From an uncultured Oscillospiraceae bacterium (GTDB taxonomy: Bacteria > Bacillota > Clostridia > Oscillospirales > Oscillospiraceae): a stretch of DNA of 19,546 nt. Under the pieces are notes generated by a model. It ran no database searches. It had not been told where the DNA came from and saw only the letters and a list, made by a program, of their open reading frames with translations. Location: contig CAJUFJ010000061.1 of assembly GCA_910585815.1 (NCBI GenBank), positions 1-19,546 of the forward strand. Reading direction: 5' to 3'. Below are positions 14,010-19,546 of the stretch, one piece after another; positions within the stretch are counted from its first letter, which is position 1; each line of letters starts with the position of its first letter. Made by a program: the position numbers and the translations under genes.

Positions 14010-15071
14010 TTACAGACCAGCCAAGGTGCGTTCCAAGTCCTCTACACCCGTAAGAACTCCGATCTCCACCTGAAAATCGGTCGTTTCGCCGGGCTCCAGG
14101 GTGGGTAGGCAGCCCGCCTCCCGCAGAGCAGCGCGGCCGGCTGTGGGAGCGTTTGCCGGTTCCACGCCGGTAACATACTCCCCCTCTCCACACATTTTCC
14201 AGTGGCATATATAGGGCAATTGTCTGGGGTTGAAGCGTATATACGCACCGTACCTCATATCCTCGTTGTAGAGGCAGGCGGTCATCCGGTCTGAATCCTG
14301 GGAGAGTGTGTGGTAGTACACCTGCTCGATAAAACCAGCGGTCGGCCCGCAATACTGAAGCACCTGCTCCAGTCCCTCCTCTGCCCGGGCGTCCCGGGGT
14401 CGGACCTCAGTAGGGGCGCTAAGGTGGAGGCGGGTGTGTTCGCTGAGTACCGGATAGCCAAAATTGATATGGTACATCAACAGAAGTGGAGCGGTACGAA
14501 AGCCCTGATTCTCCACATGGTCCCGAAGCAGCAGGGAGTTACCTCCGAGTTTTGTGGTGATGGTACGTTGGACCAGAACATTTTCATGGAACAGGCATCC
14601 TTCCCGCATCTGTCCGCCCACTGTAATCAGATAATCGTCACCTTCCCACTCTCTGCGGACAAACACGTCATGGGCCGGTGTGTGGCTCAGCCGGCCATTC
14701 TGTCCCAGCGTCTCTCCACCATCTTCACAGGGGCGGCCCATCTGGGTTATGCCGCAGGTAGTAACCAGTCCACAAAAAAAGCTGCGCATAAAGCCGGAGC
14801 CTGCGGGTTCGTGAAATTCCGCCTTGACCGGTCCTGTAGGTGACATGTAACTGATGGGTCTGCCCTGATAGGAGGCCCATCCAATATCCATACCCCTTGA
14901 AGGGAACACGGTAAAGGCCAGTCCGCTGCCAGTGGACACATCTACAACCCGCATCTGGTCCGCCCGTCCACCAGTTAGGACACCCTCTCGCGCATCCGCA
15001 ATCTGGGACAAATCCCCAAACCGGCGACACAGCTCCGCTCTTGAGAAATCCTGTCCAAAAAGTTTAGCCAT
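14010..15071 (-). CDS. DUF4432 family aldose-1-epimerase-like protein
   Basis: A 353-residue protein of the galactose-mutarotase-like beta-sandwich fold, DUF4432 type. Visible marks are FPSRGMDIGW (about 56-65), GLVTTCGITQMG (101-112), GRLSHTPAHDV (126-136), the LLLMYHINFGYP block (196-207; H201) and VTGVEPANAPT (300-310; E304), the last two holding the likely catalytic His and Glu of mutarotase relatives. AGGAGG lies 8 nt before the ATG. Members interconvert sugar anomers or bind sugar derivatives; the exact substrate is unknown. It has its own promoter, sharing a 10-bp element with the dctP promoter. It is transcribed head-on to araC with a 3-bp gap and no terminator between. It may act on a sugar acid taken up by the TRAP system (inference). 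Confidence 0.87.
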   Translation of the reverse strand: MAKLFGQDFSRAELCRRFGDLSQIADAREGVLTGGRADQMRVVDVSTGSGLAFTVFPSRGMDIGWASYQGRPISYMSPTGPVKAEFHEPAGSGFMRSFFCGLVTTCGITQMGRPCEDGGETLGQNGRLSHTPAHDVFVRREWEGDDYLITVGGQMREGCLFHENVLVQRTITTKLGGNSLLLRDHVENQGFRTAPLLLMYHINFGYPVLSEHTRLHLSAPTEVRPRDARAEEGLEQVLQYCGPTAGFIEQVYYHTLSQDSDRMTACLYNEDMRYGAYIRFNPRQLPYICHWKMCGEGEYVTGVEPANAPTAGRAALREAGCLPTLEPGETTDFQVEIGVLTGVEDLERTLAGL

Positions 15072-15101
15072 AAAAATATCCTCCTGTATTGATGTGAGTT
15101 A

Positions 15102-15130
15102 AGTGTAAAAAAATCCGGTTCGGATGGCAA
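15102..15130 (-). promoter_or_regulatory. Promoter of the DUF4432 gene with dyad operator
   Basis: On the minus strand TTGCCA (15130-15125) and TACACT (15107-15102) have a 17-nt spacer. The spacer contains AACCGGATTT (15120-15111), as in the dctP promoter. It overlaps the inverted repeat ATCCG-GTT-CGGAT on the plus strand (about 15113-15125), a plausible regulator site. Confidence 0.6.
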
Positions 15131-15281
15131 GAAAGTATGTTGCACATCCTTTCTGTATATTGCTTTTCTGTTTCAACATACGGATGGAACGGCATCTATT
15201 CCATGAGGTCAAGCCCGTTTATCAATCTAAGAAACTGCCCTGGGCAGCGTGGTACTCAGACAAAATATAAAACCAACAAAA

Positions 15282-15314
15282 AACCGCCCCCCGGCACGGA
15301 GCCGGGGGGCGGTT
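15282..15314 (-). terminator. Terminator of the small P-loop gene
   Basis: A 14-bp stem AACCGCCCCCCGGC (15282-15295) / GCCGGGGGGCGGTT (15301-15314) lies just after the stop at 15327. On the minus strand it is followed by TTTTTTGTTGG. Confidence 0.9.
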
Positions 15315-15326
15315 GCGCTTATTTAC

Positions 15327-15737
15327 TCAGAAGAACTTCTTCACGCCGTCGGGGGCGAGGGATGCGTCGTCGCTGATGGTGATGGTGAACTTGATGTTAT
15401 GCCGCTCGGCAAACTTGTTCAGCCAGTCCAGGAATTTCTCGGTCTCATGGTCGCACTCGCCGCCCACGATCTTGGTCAGGCTGTCGATGAAGATGTGGGT
15501 AATGTCGTAGTTGCCGGCGTACATGCCGCTGATAAAGCCCTTCAGGGCGGTGTAATCGGCGATATCGTACTCGCTGGCCTCCACCAGGCGGATGTGGTAG
15601 TGGATGTCGAAGGTGAGCTTGTTGCCCTTTTCGATGCAGACCACGTTGCCGTGCTCGGTCTGGACGGCGTTGTTAATCATTTCGATCACATTTTTGGTCT
15701 TACCGGAGCCCTTCTTGCCCATGATAACGCGAATCAT
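15327..15737 (-). CDS. Small P-loop NTPase-like protein, 136 aa
   Basis: The start is ATG 15737, 7 nt after AAGGAGT; a GTG three codons earlier is less likely. Walker A is GKKGSGKT (residues 7-14) and a Walker B-like strand HIFIDS ends at D85. A third strand, FTITISDD (117-124), could be a sensor strand. The remaining motifs of kinases or AAA+ proteins are not evident. At 136 residues this is about the minimal core of a RecA- or kinase-like fold, with no membrane segment or signal peptide. It is monocistronic, with its own promoter and strong terminator, which argues that it is a real gene and not a fragment. I do not recognise a named family, and its function is unknown. Confidence 0.85.
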   Translation of the reverse strand: MIRVIMGKKGSGKTKNVIEMINNAVQTEHGNVVCIEKGNKLTFDIHYHIRLVEASEYDIADYTALKGFISGMYAGNYDITHIFIDSLTKIVGGECDHETEKFLDWLNKFAERHNIKFTITISDDASLAPDGVKKFF

Positions 15738-15788
15738 GTGTATCACTCCTTACTGATTTGACATCGGGGTGTCCCTCTGCTTATCTAT

Positions 15789-15817
15789 ACTTTACCATAT
15801 CCGGGCGTTTATTTCAA
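15789..15817 (-). promoter_or_regulatory. Promoter of the small P-loop gene
   Basis: On the minus strand TTGAAA (15817-15812), a 17-nt spacer and TAAAGT (15794-15789) preceded by TGG (extended -10). It lies about 50 nt before the start codon. Confidence 0.55.
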
Positions 15818-15850
15818 CTAAAATAATTGTGAATTTTTGATGGACAGAAA

Positions 15851-15880
15851 ACGGCCGGTGACGTTTCCGCCGCCGGCCGT
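15851..15880 (-). terminator. Terminator after the secreted stalk-domain gene
   Basis: ACGGCCGG (15851-15858) pairs with CCGGCCGT (15873-15880), followed on the minus strand by TTTTCTG. It lies 9 nt after the stop codon at 15889. Confidence 0.75.
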
Positions 15881-15888
15881 GGTTAGAC

Positions 15889-16692
15889 CTACTCGGAGTA
15901 GGGTTTGTCCGTTTCGATATACATCCCGCGTTCGGCGCTCCAGCCCACGTAGAAGTTGAGGGCCTTGCCCAGGTCGCGGAGCTTGAAGTAGTTGGAGCCG
16001 TTGATTTTATAGACCTCAGCCTCAATTTTCTGGCCGTCCACGTAGATGGCATCGTTGCTGGGGTCGGCGCTTTGGTTTCCGCCGGTGGCGGCCCCTGCCA
16101 GGTCGCCGGTCTGCTTGTCATAGCCCTGGCCGGTGGTGGCGGTGACGGCGTTCTTCGTGCCGTCGTAGCCCACGGCAAACTGCTTTTCGCTCCTGTTGAG
16201 CAGGGCGGCCACGTCACGGATTTTAAAGTAATTGCTGTCGCCGATTTTGTACACCGTGGGGTCGGCCGCCGTGCCGTTCACCGTCAGTTTGTCGTTGGTG
16301 GGAGCGGCGATCGTCTCAGCGGCGGGCTGCTGGGGCTGCTCAGGTTGTACAGGGGCGGTGGAGTTGCTGAATGAGACAGAAATTCCATCGTGGTTAGCTA
16401 TCTCGTTCCATAGTTCTTTAAATTCGTCAGTCATGGTAATTCCCTGTCCAACACTGATTGAGGCTGTACTGACATTTTCCCACTCGGTCGCCATATAAAA
16501 TGCATGGCAGCCAACTTCTGCATGCCCCGCTGAGAGCGTCCCTGCTCCGGTATAGCTGACTGTACCGTTTGGATGAGCGGTAATAGTAACGCCTTCGTAG
16601 GTAACCGTATAGGCTTCCGTCGCAAAGGCGGGGAGGGTCAGCCCCAGGCACATTGCCAGGGACAGCGCCAGGGATAGGATCTTCTTTTTCAT
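15889..16692 (-). CDS. Secreted protein with two copper amine oxidase N-like (stalk) repeats
   Basis: A 267-residue protein. A Sec signal peptide (1 to about 25, cleavage after AFA) is followed by a domain of about 85 residues that I do not recognise (26-110) and a Pro/Gln linker (113-131). Two repeats of the copper-amine-oxidase-N-terminal-like type follow (about 134-189 and 214-264), sharing VYKI(G/N)xSNYFK(I/L)RD. No copper-binding or catalytic domain is present; such repeats are common in wall-associated Clostridia proteins and probably mediate surface binding. GAGAGGAAG lies 6 nt before the ATG. No sortase motif or transmembrane anchor is visible, so it is released or held by the repeats. 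It lies about 100 nt downstream of the RNA candidate at 16790-16991, which could be its leader. Confidence 0.88.
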   Translation of the reverse strand: MKKKILSLALSLAMCLGLTLPAFATEAYTVTYEGVTITAHPNGTVSYTGAGTLSAGHAEVGCHAFYMATEWENVSTASISVGQGITMTDEFKELWNEIANHDGISVSFSNSTAPVQPEQPQQPAAETIAAPTNDKLTVNGTAADPTVYKIGDSNYFKIRDVAALLNRSEKQFAVGYDGTKNAVTATTGQGYDKQTGDLAGAATGGNQSADPSNDAIYVDGQKIEAEVYKINGSNYFKLRDLGKALNFYVGWSAERGMYIETDKPYSE

Positions 16693-16787
16693 GTGATTCT
16701 TCCTCTCTTTTTTGTTTTCTCAGCGGTTTGACCCTGGAGGAGGTCCTCGATGTGGAGATTGAGGACCCCACCCAAGGTATTTCCGCC

Positions 16788-16829
16788 GAGACAAACAAAA
16801 GCGGCGCAGGATGTAAAATCCCACACCGC
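16788..16829 (-). terminator. Terminator of the structured RNA candidate
   Basis: A 12-bp stem of GCGGTGTGGGAT (16829-16818) and ATCCTGCGCCGC (16812-16801) with three G-U pairs and loop TTTAC, followed on the minus strand by TTTTGTTTGTCTC. Its tail can also pair with the RNA's 5' end, which would compete with termination or stabilise the product. Confidence 0.65.
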
Positions 16830-16991
16830 ATTTATCCAGACACAAACCCTCAAAGCTCCACTTGTAAAGCGGTGGTTTTTCCGATATAATGAGGGCTGGT
16901 GCAGCAAACGCTGTTGTGTAGGAGGCCTTGCTCCTGCATAGGGGTGTGGGGCGGTTCCAGCGCCCCACGCCTTGCCTTTATTTGTCTCGTG
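16790..16991 (-). ncRNA. Candidate structured RNA (about 200 nt) or attenuated leader
   Basis: The 399-bp gap 16693-17091 has no supported ORF, but the minus strand holds a complete transcription unit: a promoter, about 200 nt of structured sequence, and a terminator. Predicted helices are GGCGTGGGGCG/CGCCCCACACC (16972-16962 / 16954-16944, one G-U), AGGAG/CTCCT (about 16937-16921), CAGC/GCTG (about 16913-16902), AGCCCTC/GAGGGTT (one G-U), CCAC/GTGG (about 16876-16859) and the terminator stem. The 5' segment CGAGACAAATAAA can pair over 13 bp with the U-rich tail and the bases after it (TTTGTTTGTCTCG), closing a multibranched fold. It resembles no riboswitch or RNA that I can name. The many hairpins argue against a 6S rod, though the size fits. 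It may be independent or the leader of the gene starting at 16692. Confidence 0.5.
16862..16890 (+). promoter_or_regulatory. Opposing plus-strand promoter inside the RNA candidate
   Basis: TTGTAA (16862-16867), a 17-nt spacer and a perfect TATAAT (16885-16890). A transcript from about 16897 would be antisense to the first half of the RNA candidate. It would meet the hairpin 16944-16972 followed by TTGCCTTTATTTG, a weak terminator, giving an RNA of about 90 nt. It could be a chance match, but both hexamers and the spacing are good. Confidence 0.45.
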
Positions 16992-16996
16992 CTTCC

Positions 16997-17025
16997 ATTG
17001 TAGCGCATATTTGGAAAATTTGCAA
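16997..17025 (-). promoter_or_regulatory. Promoter of the structured RNA candidate
   Basis: On the minus strand TTGCAA (17025-17020), an exact 17-nt spacer and TACAAT (17002-16997). Predicted start near 16990. Confidence 0.65.
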
Positions 17026-17045
17026 GAAATATTTTGAAAAATCGA

Positions 17046-17077
17046 GGAGAACGGAGGCCGCCCGGCCTCCGTTCTCC
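17046..17077 (-). terminator. Terminator of pgi
   Basis: A 15-bp stem GGAGAACGGAGGCCG (17046-17060) / CGGCCTCCGTTCTCC (17063-17077) followed on the minus strand by TCGATTTTTC. It lies 15 nt after the pgi stop. Confidence 0.8.
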
Positions 17078-17091
17078 TGTCAATATTGGGT

Positions 17092-18417
17092 TTACAGCTT
17101 GGCCAGCAGCTCAGACCGCAGGTCCTCGTAGCCGGGCTTGCCCAGCAGGGCAAACATGTTTTTCTTATAGGCCTCCACACCGGGCTGGTTGAAGGGGTTG
17201 ACCTCCAGCAGATGGCCGGACAGGCCGCAGACATACTCGAAGAAGTAAATCAGGAAGCCCACGCTCTTTTCGCTGATCTGGGGCAGCTCCAGCAGCACAT
17301 TGGGCACGCCGCCGTCCACGTGGGCCAGGATGGTGCCCCGCATGGCCTGCTCGGCCACAAAGGCCAGGGACTTGCCGGACAGGAAGTTCAGGCCGTCCAC
17401 ATTGGCGGGGTCGTTGGGGATGGCGTACTCCCCGTCGGGGGCAAAGGAGACCACCGTCTCGAACATGCTCCGCTCGCCGTCCTGGATATACTGGCCCATG
17501 GAGTGCAGGTCGGCGGTGAACTCCACGCTGGCGGGGAACAGGCCCTTGCCGTCCTTGCCCTCGCTCTCGCCGTAGAGCTGCTTCCACCACTCGGCAAAGA
17601 AGCGGAACCGGGGCTCGTACCCGGCCAGCACCTCGATGCGCTTGCCCTGCTCATACAGCACGTGCCGGGCGGCGGCGTACTGCCAGGCGGGGTTGTCCAG
17701 GCCGGGGGCGGCCAGCTCGTCCATGGCCTGGCGGGCGCCGGCCATCAGGGCCTCGATGTCCACCCCGGCCACGGCGATGGGCAGCAGGCCCACGGCGGTG
17801 AGGACGGAGTAGCGGCCGCCCACGTCGTCGGGCACCACGAACTCCTCATAGCCCTCGGTGTCGGCCAGACCCTTCAGGGCCCCGCGGGCCTTGTCGGTGG
17901 TGGCGTAGATGCGCTCCTTGGCTCCGTCTTTGCCGTACTTCTCCTCCAGAAGGCCCTTGAAGATACGGAAGGAGACAGCGGGCTCGGTGGTGGTGCCCGA
18001 TTTGGAGATGACGTTCACCGAGAAGTCACGGTCGCCAATGAGCTCCAGCAGCTCCAGAAGGGCGTCGGTGGACAGGCCGTTGCCGGCGAAGAAGACGTCG
18101 GGGGTGTCCTTCTTCTTCAGGTTGTAGTTGTTGGACTTGATTACCTCGATCACCGCCCGGGCCCCCAGGTAGGAGCCGCCAATGCCGATGACCACCAGCA
18201 CCTGGGACTGCTTCTGGATTTTCTTCGCCGCCGCCTGGATGCGGGCGAACTCCTCCTTGTCGTAGTCCCGGGGCAGGTGCACCCAGCCGGTGAAGTCGCC
18301 GCCGGGGCCGGTGTGGGTGGCCAGCATCTGTGCCGCCTTGGCCAGCCGGTCCTCCCGGACGGTCAGGTAGTCCTCAGGGACAAAGCCGCTGAGCTTGGAG
18401 AGGTCGAGTTTTAACAT
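17092..18417 (-). CDS. pgi: Glucose-6-phosphate isomerase
   Basis: The start is ATG 18417, 8 nt after AGGAGG; an upstream in-frame extension to 18510 crosses the promoter. The 441-residue product has the length of the Firmicutes Pgi type. It interconverts glucose 6-phosphate and fructose 6-phosphate in glycolysis. Visible marks are IGIGGSYLGARAVIEV (sugar-phosphate binding, about 83-98), VISKSGTTTEPAVSF (signature SGTTTEP), GGRYSVLTAVGLLPIA, LHSMGQYIQDG, and the C-terminal NQPGVEAYKKNMF with the active-site lysine. No residue looks missing. Monocistronic, with its own promoter and terminator. Cytoplasmic housekeeping enzyme. Confidence 0.97.
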   Translation of the reverse strand: MLKLDLSKLSGFVPEDYLTVREDRLAKAAQMLATHTGPGGDFTGWVHLPRDYDKEEFARIQAAAKKIQKQSQVLVVIGIGGSYLGARAVIEVIKSNNYNLKKKDTPDVFFAGNGLSTDALLELLELIGDRDFSVNVISKSGTTTEPAVSFRIFKGLLEEKYGKDGAKERIYATTDKARGALKGLADTEGYEEFVVPDDVGGRYSVLTAVGLLPIAVAGVDIEALMAGARQAMDELAAPGLDNPAWQYAAARHVLYEQGKRIEVLAGYEPRFRFFAEWWKQLYGESEGKDGKGLFPASVEFTADLHSMGQYIQDGERSMFETVVSFAPDGEYAIPNDPANVDGLNFLSGKSLAFVAEQAMRGTILAHVDGGVPNVLLELPQISEKSVGFLIYFFEYVCGLSGHLLEVNPFNQPGVEAYKKNMFALLGKPGYEDLRSELLAKL

Positions 18418-18459
18418 GGAACATTCCTCCTGTGAAAGAATGGGTGAGACGCTGGCTCC

Positions 18460-18468
18460 ATTATACCA
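18460..18468 (-). promoter_or_regulatory. Extended -10 promoter of pgi
   Basis: On the minus strand TGG immediately precedes a perfect TATAAT (18465-18460). No good -35 is seen at the usual distance, which fits an extended -10 promoter. The leader would be about 35 nt. Confidence 0.6.
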
Positions 18469-18555
18469 CAACCGTTGGGACATTTCACCAACAATTTGTA
18501 ATTTCTCCACCGCCCGGAATTTTTTCGGAAATTCAGAAAATTTCGGTGTTTGCTC

Positions 18556-18584
18556 TTGACATTCGGGCTCCTTGCGGTTATAAT
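18556..18584 (+). promoter_or_regulatory. Consensus promoter of tRNA-Val
   Basis: A perfect TTGACA (18556-18561), 17-nt spacer and perfect TATAAT (18579-18584), starting about 8 nt before the mature tRNA end. It is the strongest promoter in the window. Confidence 0.9.
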
Positions 18585-18598
18585 AGCTTTTGCTGTTC

Positions 18599-18674
18599 GG
18601 ACGATTAGCTCAGCTGGTAGAGCATCCGCTTGACGTGCGGGAGGTCACAGGTTCAAGTCCTGTATCGTCCACCA
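18599..18674 (+). tRNA. tRNA-Val (GAC)
   Basis: A 76-nt cloverleaf: acceptor GGACGAT (18599-18605) pairs with ATCGTCC (18664-18670), the D arm is GCTC/GAGC, and the anticodon loop TTGACGT carries GAC at 18632-18634. The T arm has GGTTCAAGTCC and the CCA end is encoded. GAC reads GUC and GUU valine codons. The 3' end is a classical integration target, and an integrase remnant lies directly downstream. Confidence 0.97.
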
Positions 18675-18676
18675 CG

Positions 18677-18712
18677 AAAACCGCTCTTTTCGAGGGAAAA
18701 GAGCGGTTTTTC
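18677..18712 (+). terminator. Terminator of tRNA-Val
   Basis: A perfect 15-bp stem AAAACCGCTCTTTTC (18677-18691) / GAAAAGAGCGGTTTT (18696-18710), loop GAGG, ending in TTTTTC just after the encoded CCA. Confidence 0.92.
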
Positions 18713-18795
18713 TTAACTTTTTCTGAGACTTTATGAAATCCTCGCCTTTCCGCTTTTGCGCTGACCACAGTTTCAGCCACAGACAGAGAAAAATT

Positions 18796-18827
18796 TGCCC
18801 TCTGGGAAACCCTTGTCCCAGAGGGCA
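18796..18827 (-). terminator. Terminator after the integrase remnant
   Basis: TGCCCTCTGGG (18796-18806) pairs with CCCAGAGGGCA (18817-18827), followed on the minus strand by AATTTTTCTC. It lies about 12 nt after the integrase stop and still looks functional. Confidence 0.75.
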
Positions 18828-18838
18828 TTGGACTGTTT

Positions 18839-19276
18839 TCATCCGGCTTTGGCTTGGGTGCGCAGGTCAGCAATTTCTTCCTTCATCTGTGCAATTAGCT
18901 GAGCCAGCTTCTCCTCGCATTCTGCCTTGGTCGGGGCGTAGATGTTCCGGGCCATGCGCTTCCCGCTGACCTTCGGAGAGTACCGCCCCTCCCATAGGTG
19001 GTCGCTGATTTGCGTGACGCAGCCTGTCCCTGGTTTACGGTACTTTCCTTTGACGGCCTGGAAGGTGGTCCGGGCGGGCTTTTTCGGAATTGTGGGTTCC
19101 GGCTGAGATTCCACCCCTGCAATGGCCCGGTCAATTTTGGCCGCCGCCGACTGCCGCATCTCATCGGTGACATGGGCGTAGACATTCAGCGTGGTGGCGC
19201 TGGAGACGTGGCCGATAACAGCGGACAGGGTTTTGATGTCCATACCGTGTTCCAGAGCGTTGGTGGCGAATGTGTG
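18839..19276 (-). pseudogene. Tyrosine recombinase/integrase, C-terminal remnant
   Basis: On the minus strand the frame HTFATNALEHGMDIKT at the 5' side (19276 onward) continues into LSAVIGHVSSATTLNVYAHV, the C-terminal core of phage/ICE integrases. It holds the conserved HxxR-side His region, the GH motif and the catalytic tyrosine in NVYAHV. After it comes an extension containing KPGTGCVTQISDHLWEGRYSP and a helical tail, as in integrases of Clostridia conjugative elements. The arginine codon expected before HTF is GGG, the codon before that is TAA, and no upstream continuation is visible, so about two thirds of the protein (arm-binding domain and the first catalytic Arg/Lys) is missing. Placement 165 bp after tRNA-Val and pointing toward it fits an element integrated at that tRNA that later lost its integrase. 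Not expected to be active. Confidence 0.85.
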
Positions 19277-19288
19277 CCCTTATGGCAT

Positions 19289-19345
19289 AATAAGGACAAA
19301 TCGGAAAACCCTTGTGTTGCAACGGGTTGGCGGTTTGTCCTTATT
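19289..19345. repeat. 12-bp perfect inverted repeat with a third copy nearby
   Basis: AATAAGGACAAA (19289-19300) and TTTGTCCTTATT (19334-19345) are exact inverses, with an inner AACCC/GGGTT pairing; CTTTTTCC follows, so it may act as a plus-strand terminator. AAGGACAAA recurs in direct orientation at 19414-19422. The integrase homology breaks off 12 bp to the left, so these may mark a rearrangement end or a regulator site. Confidence 0.6.
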
Positions 19346-19450
19346 CTTTTTCCACCAAAAACGGCCCTCAAACGGGGTCTACGGGAGGGGGTGAAAAACC
19401 AAGGCTGCACTTAAAGGACAAATTTTTTTAGACCACGAAGGAGGTTAAAA

Positions 19451-19546
19451 ATGGGAGCCTGGGGCATTAGAGAACGCCAAAGTGACTACGAACTGGACCT
19501 GCTGGGGACTATCGTAGGCACACAACTGAAAGCAGTGGACTTCGCC
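19451..19546 (+). CDS. Hypothetical protein beginning MGAWG (DUF4259-like), N-terminal part
   Basis: ATG 19451 is preceded by AAGGAGG at 6-nt spacing and opens a frame of 32 codons that runs off the window. The start MGAWGIRERQSDYELDLLG resembles the MGxWG N-terminus of DUF4259-like small proteins, often found on integrative elements and beside toxin or immunity genes. Too little is visible for a firm family call, and its function is unknown. It is likely cargo of the element whose integrase remnant lies to the left. Confidence 0.6.
   Translation, partial: MGAWGIRERQSDYELDLLGTIVGTQLKAVDFA

Noticed and set aside
15137..15376. Plus-strand frame across the terminator at 15282-15314
   Set aside because: It reads through a strong minus-strand terminator and into the P-loop gene, has no ribosome site, and its product is low complexity.
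16790..16991. Assignment of the RNA candidate as 6S RNA, SRP RNA or tmRNA
   Set aside because: Length and paired ends would fit 6S, but several strong internal hairpins do not fit a rod-like 6S fold. The SRP GGAAGGAAGC-type loop and a tmRNA tRNA-like end are absent. Left unnamed pending a covariance search.
17086..18414. A 442-codon open frame antisense to pgi
   Set aside because: Shadow of the GC-biased third positions of pgi. The product is Gly/Val/Leu/His-rich with no motif, while pgi shows all its signatures.

Overview
The window reads as chromosomal DNA of a gut Clostridia bacterium, most likely Oscillospiraceae/Ruminococcaceae (a Flavonifractor, Lawsonibacter or Oscillibacter relative). 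The signs are AAGGAGG-type ribosome binding sites on nearly every gene, sigma-A-like promoters, a large S-layer-homology surface protein, DUF4368-type serine recombinase and ICE-type tyrosine integrase remnants, and a short 'GGCTCCCTC...GAGGGAG' dispersed repeat of a kind I associate with this group. The species assignment is inference.

Layout. (1) 1-2160 is accessory DNA. The start of an ABC-F ATPase gene on the minus strand lies behind a leader with a promoter, two small leader ORFs and two tandem intrinsic terminators, which is the architecture of ribosome-mediated attenuation. It abuts a large serine recombinase that has lost its N-terminal catalytic domain. (2) 2250-4180 holds a Uma2-family endonuclease-like gene, a DtxR/MntR-type metal regulator, a compact MITE-like repeat and a lone phage-tail-like gene. 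(3) 4207-8301 is a 1364-residue SLH surface protein. (4) 8563-8656 holds GGTAGAC repeats around a terminator-like hairpin. (5) 8694-15130 is a catabolic island: a tripartite TRAP transporter (dctP, dctQ, dctM) with an M24-fold enzyme as the last gene of the operon, a divergent AraC regulator, and a DUF4432 aldose-epimerase-like gene. The promoters of dctP and the DUF4432 gene carry the same 10-bp sequence between -35 and -10, so they are probably one regulon. (6) 15327-17090 holds a tiny P-loop protein, a secreted protein with two copper-amine-oxidase-N-like repeats, and a roughly 200-nt structured RNA candidate with its own promoter and terminator. (7) 17092-18417 is glucose-6-phosphate isomerase. 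(8) 18556-19546 holds tRNA-Val(GAC), a truncated tyrosine integrase beside it, an inverted repeat and the start of a small MGAWG-type gene. This looks like the eroded edge of an element integrated at the tRNA.

The clearest functional system is the TRAP/M24/DUF4432/AraC island, which probably imports and processes an unidentified small carboxylate. Its M24 protein lacks one canonical metal-ligand aspartate and has a second ligand substituted, so it may not be a peptidase. The other strong leads are the ABC-F attenuator and the RNA candidate at 16790-16991, whose 5' end is complementary to its own terminator tail and which is faced by an opposing promoter.
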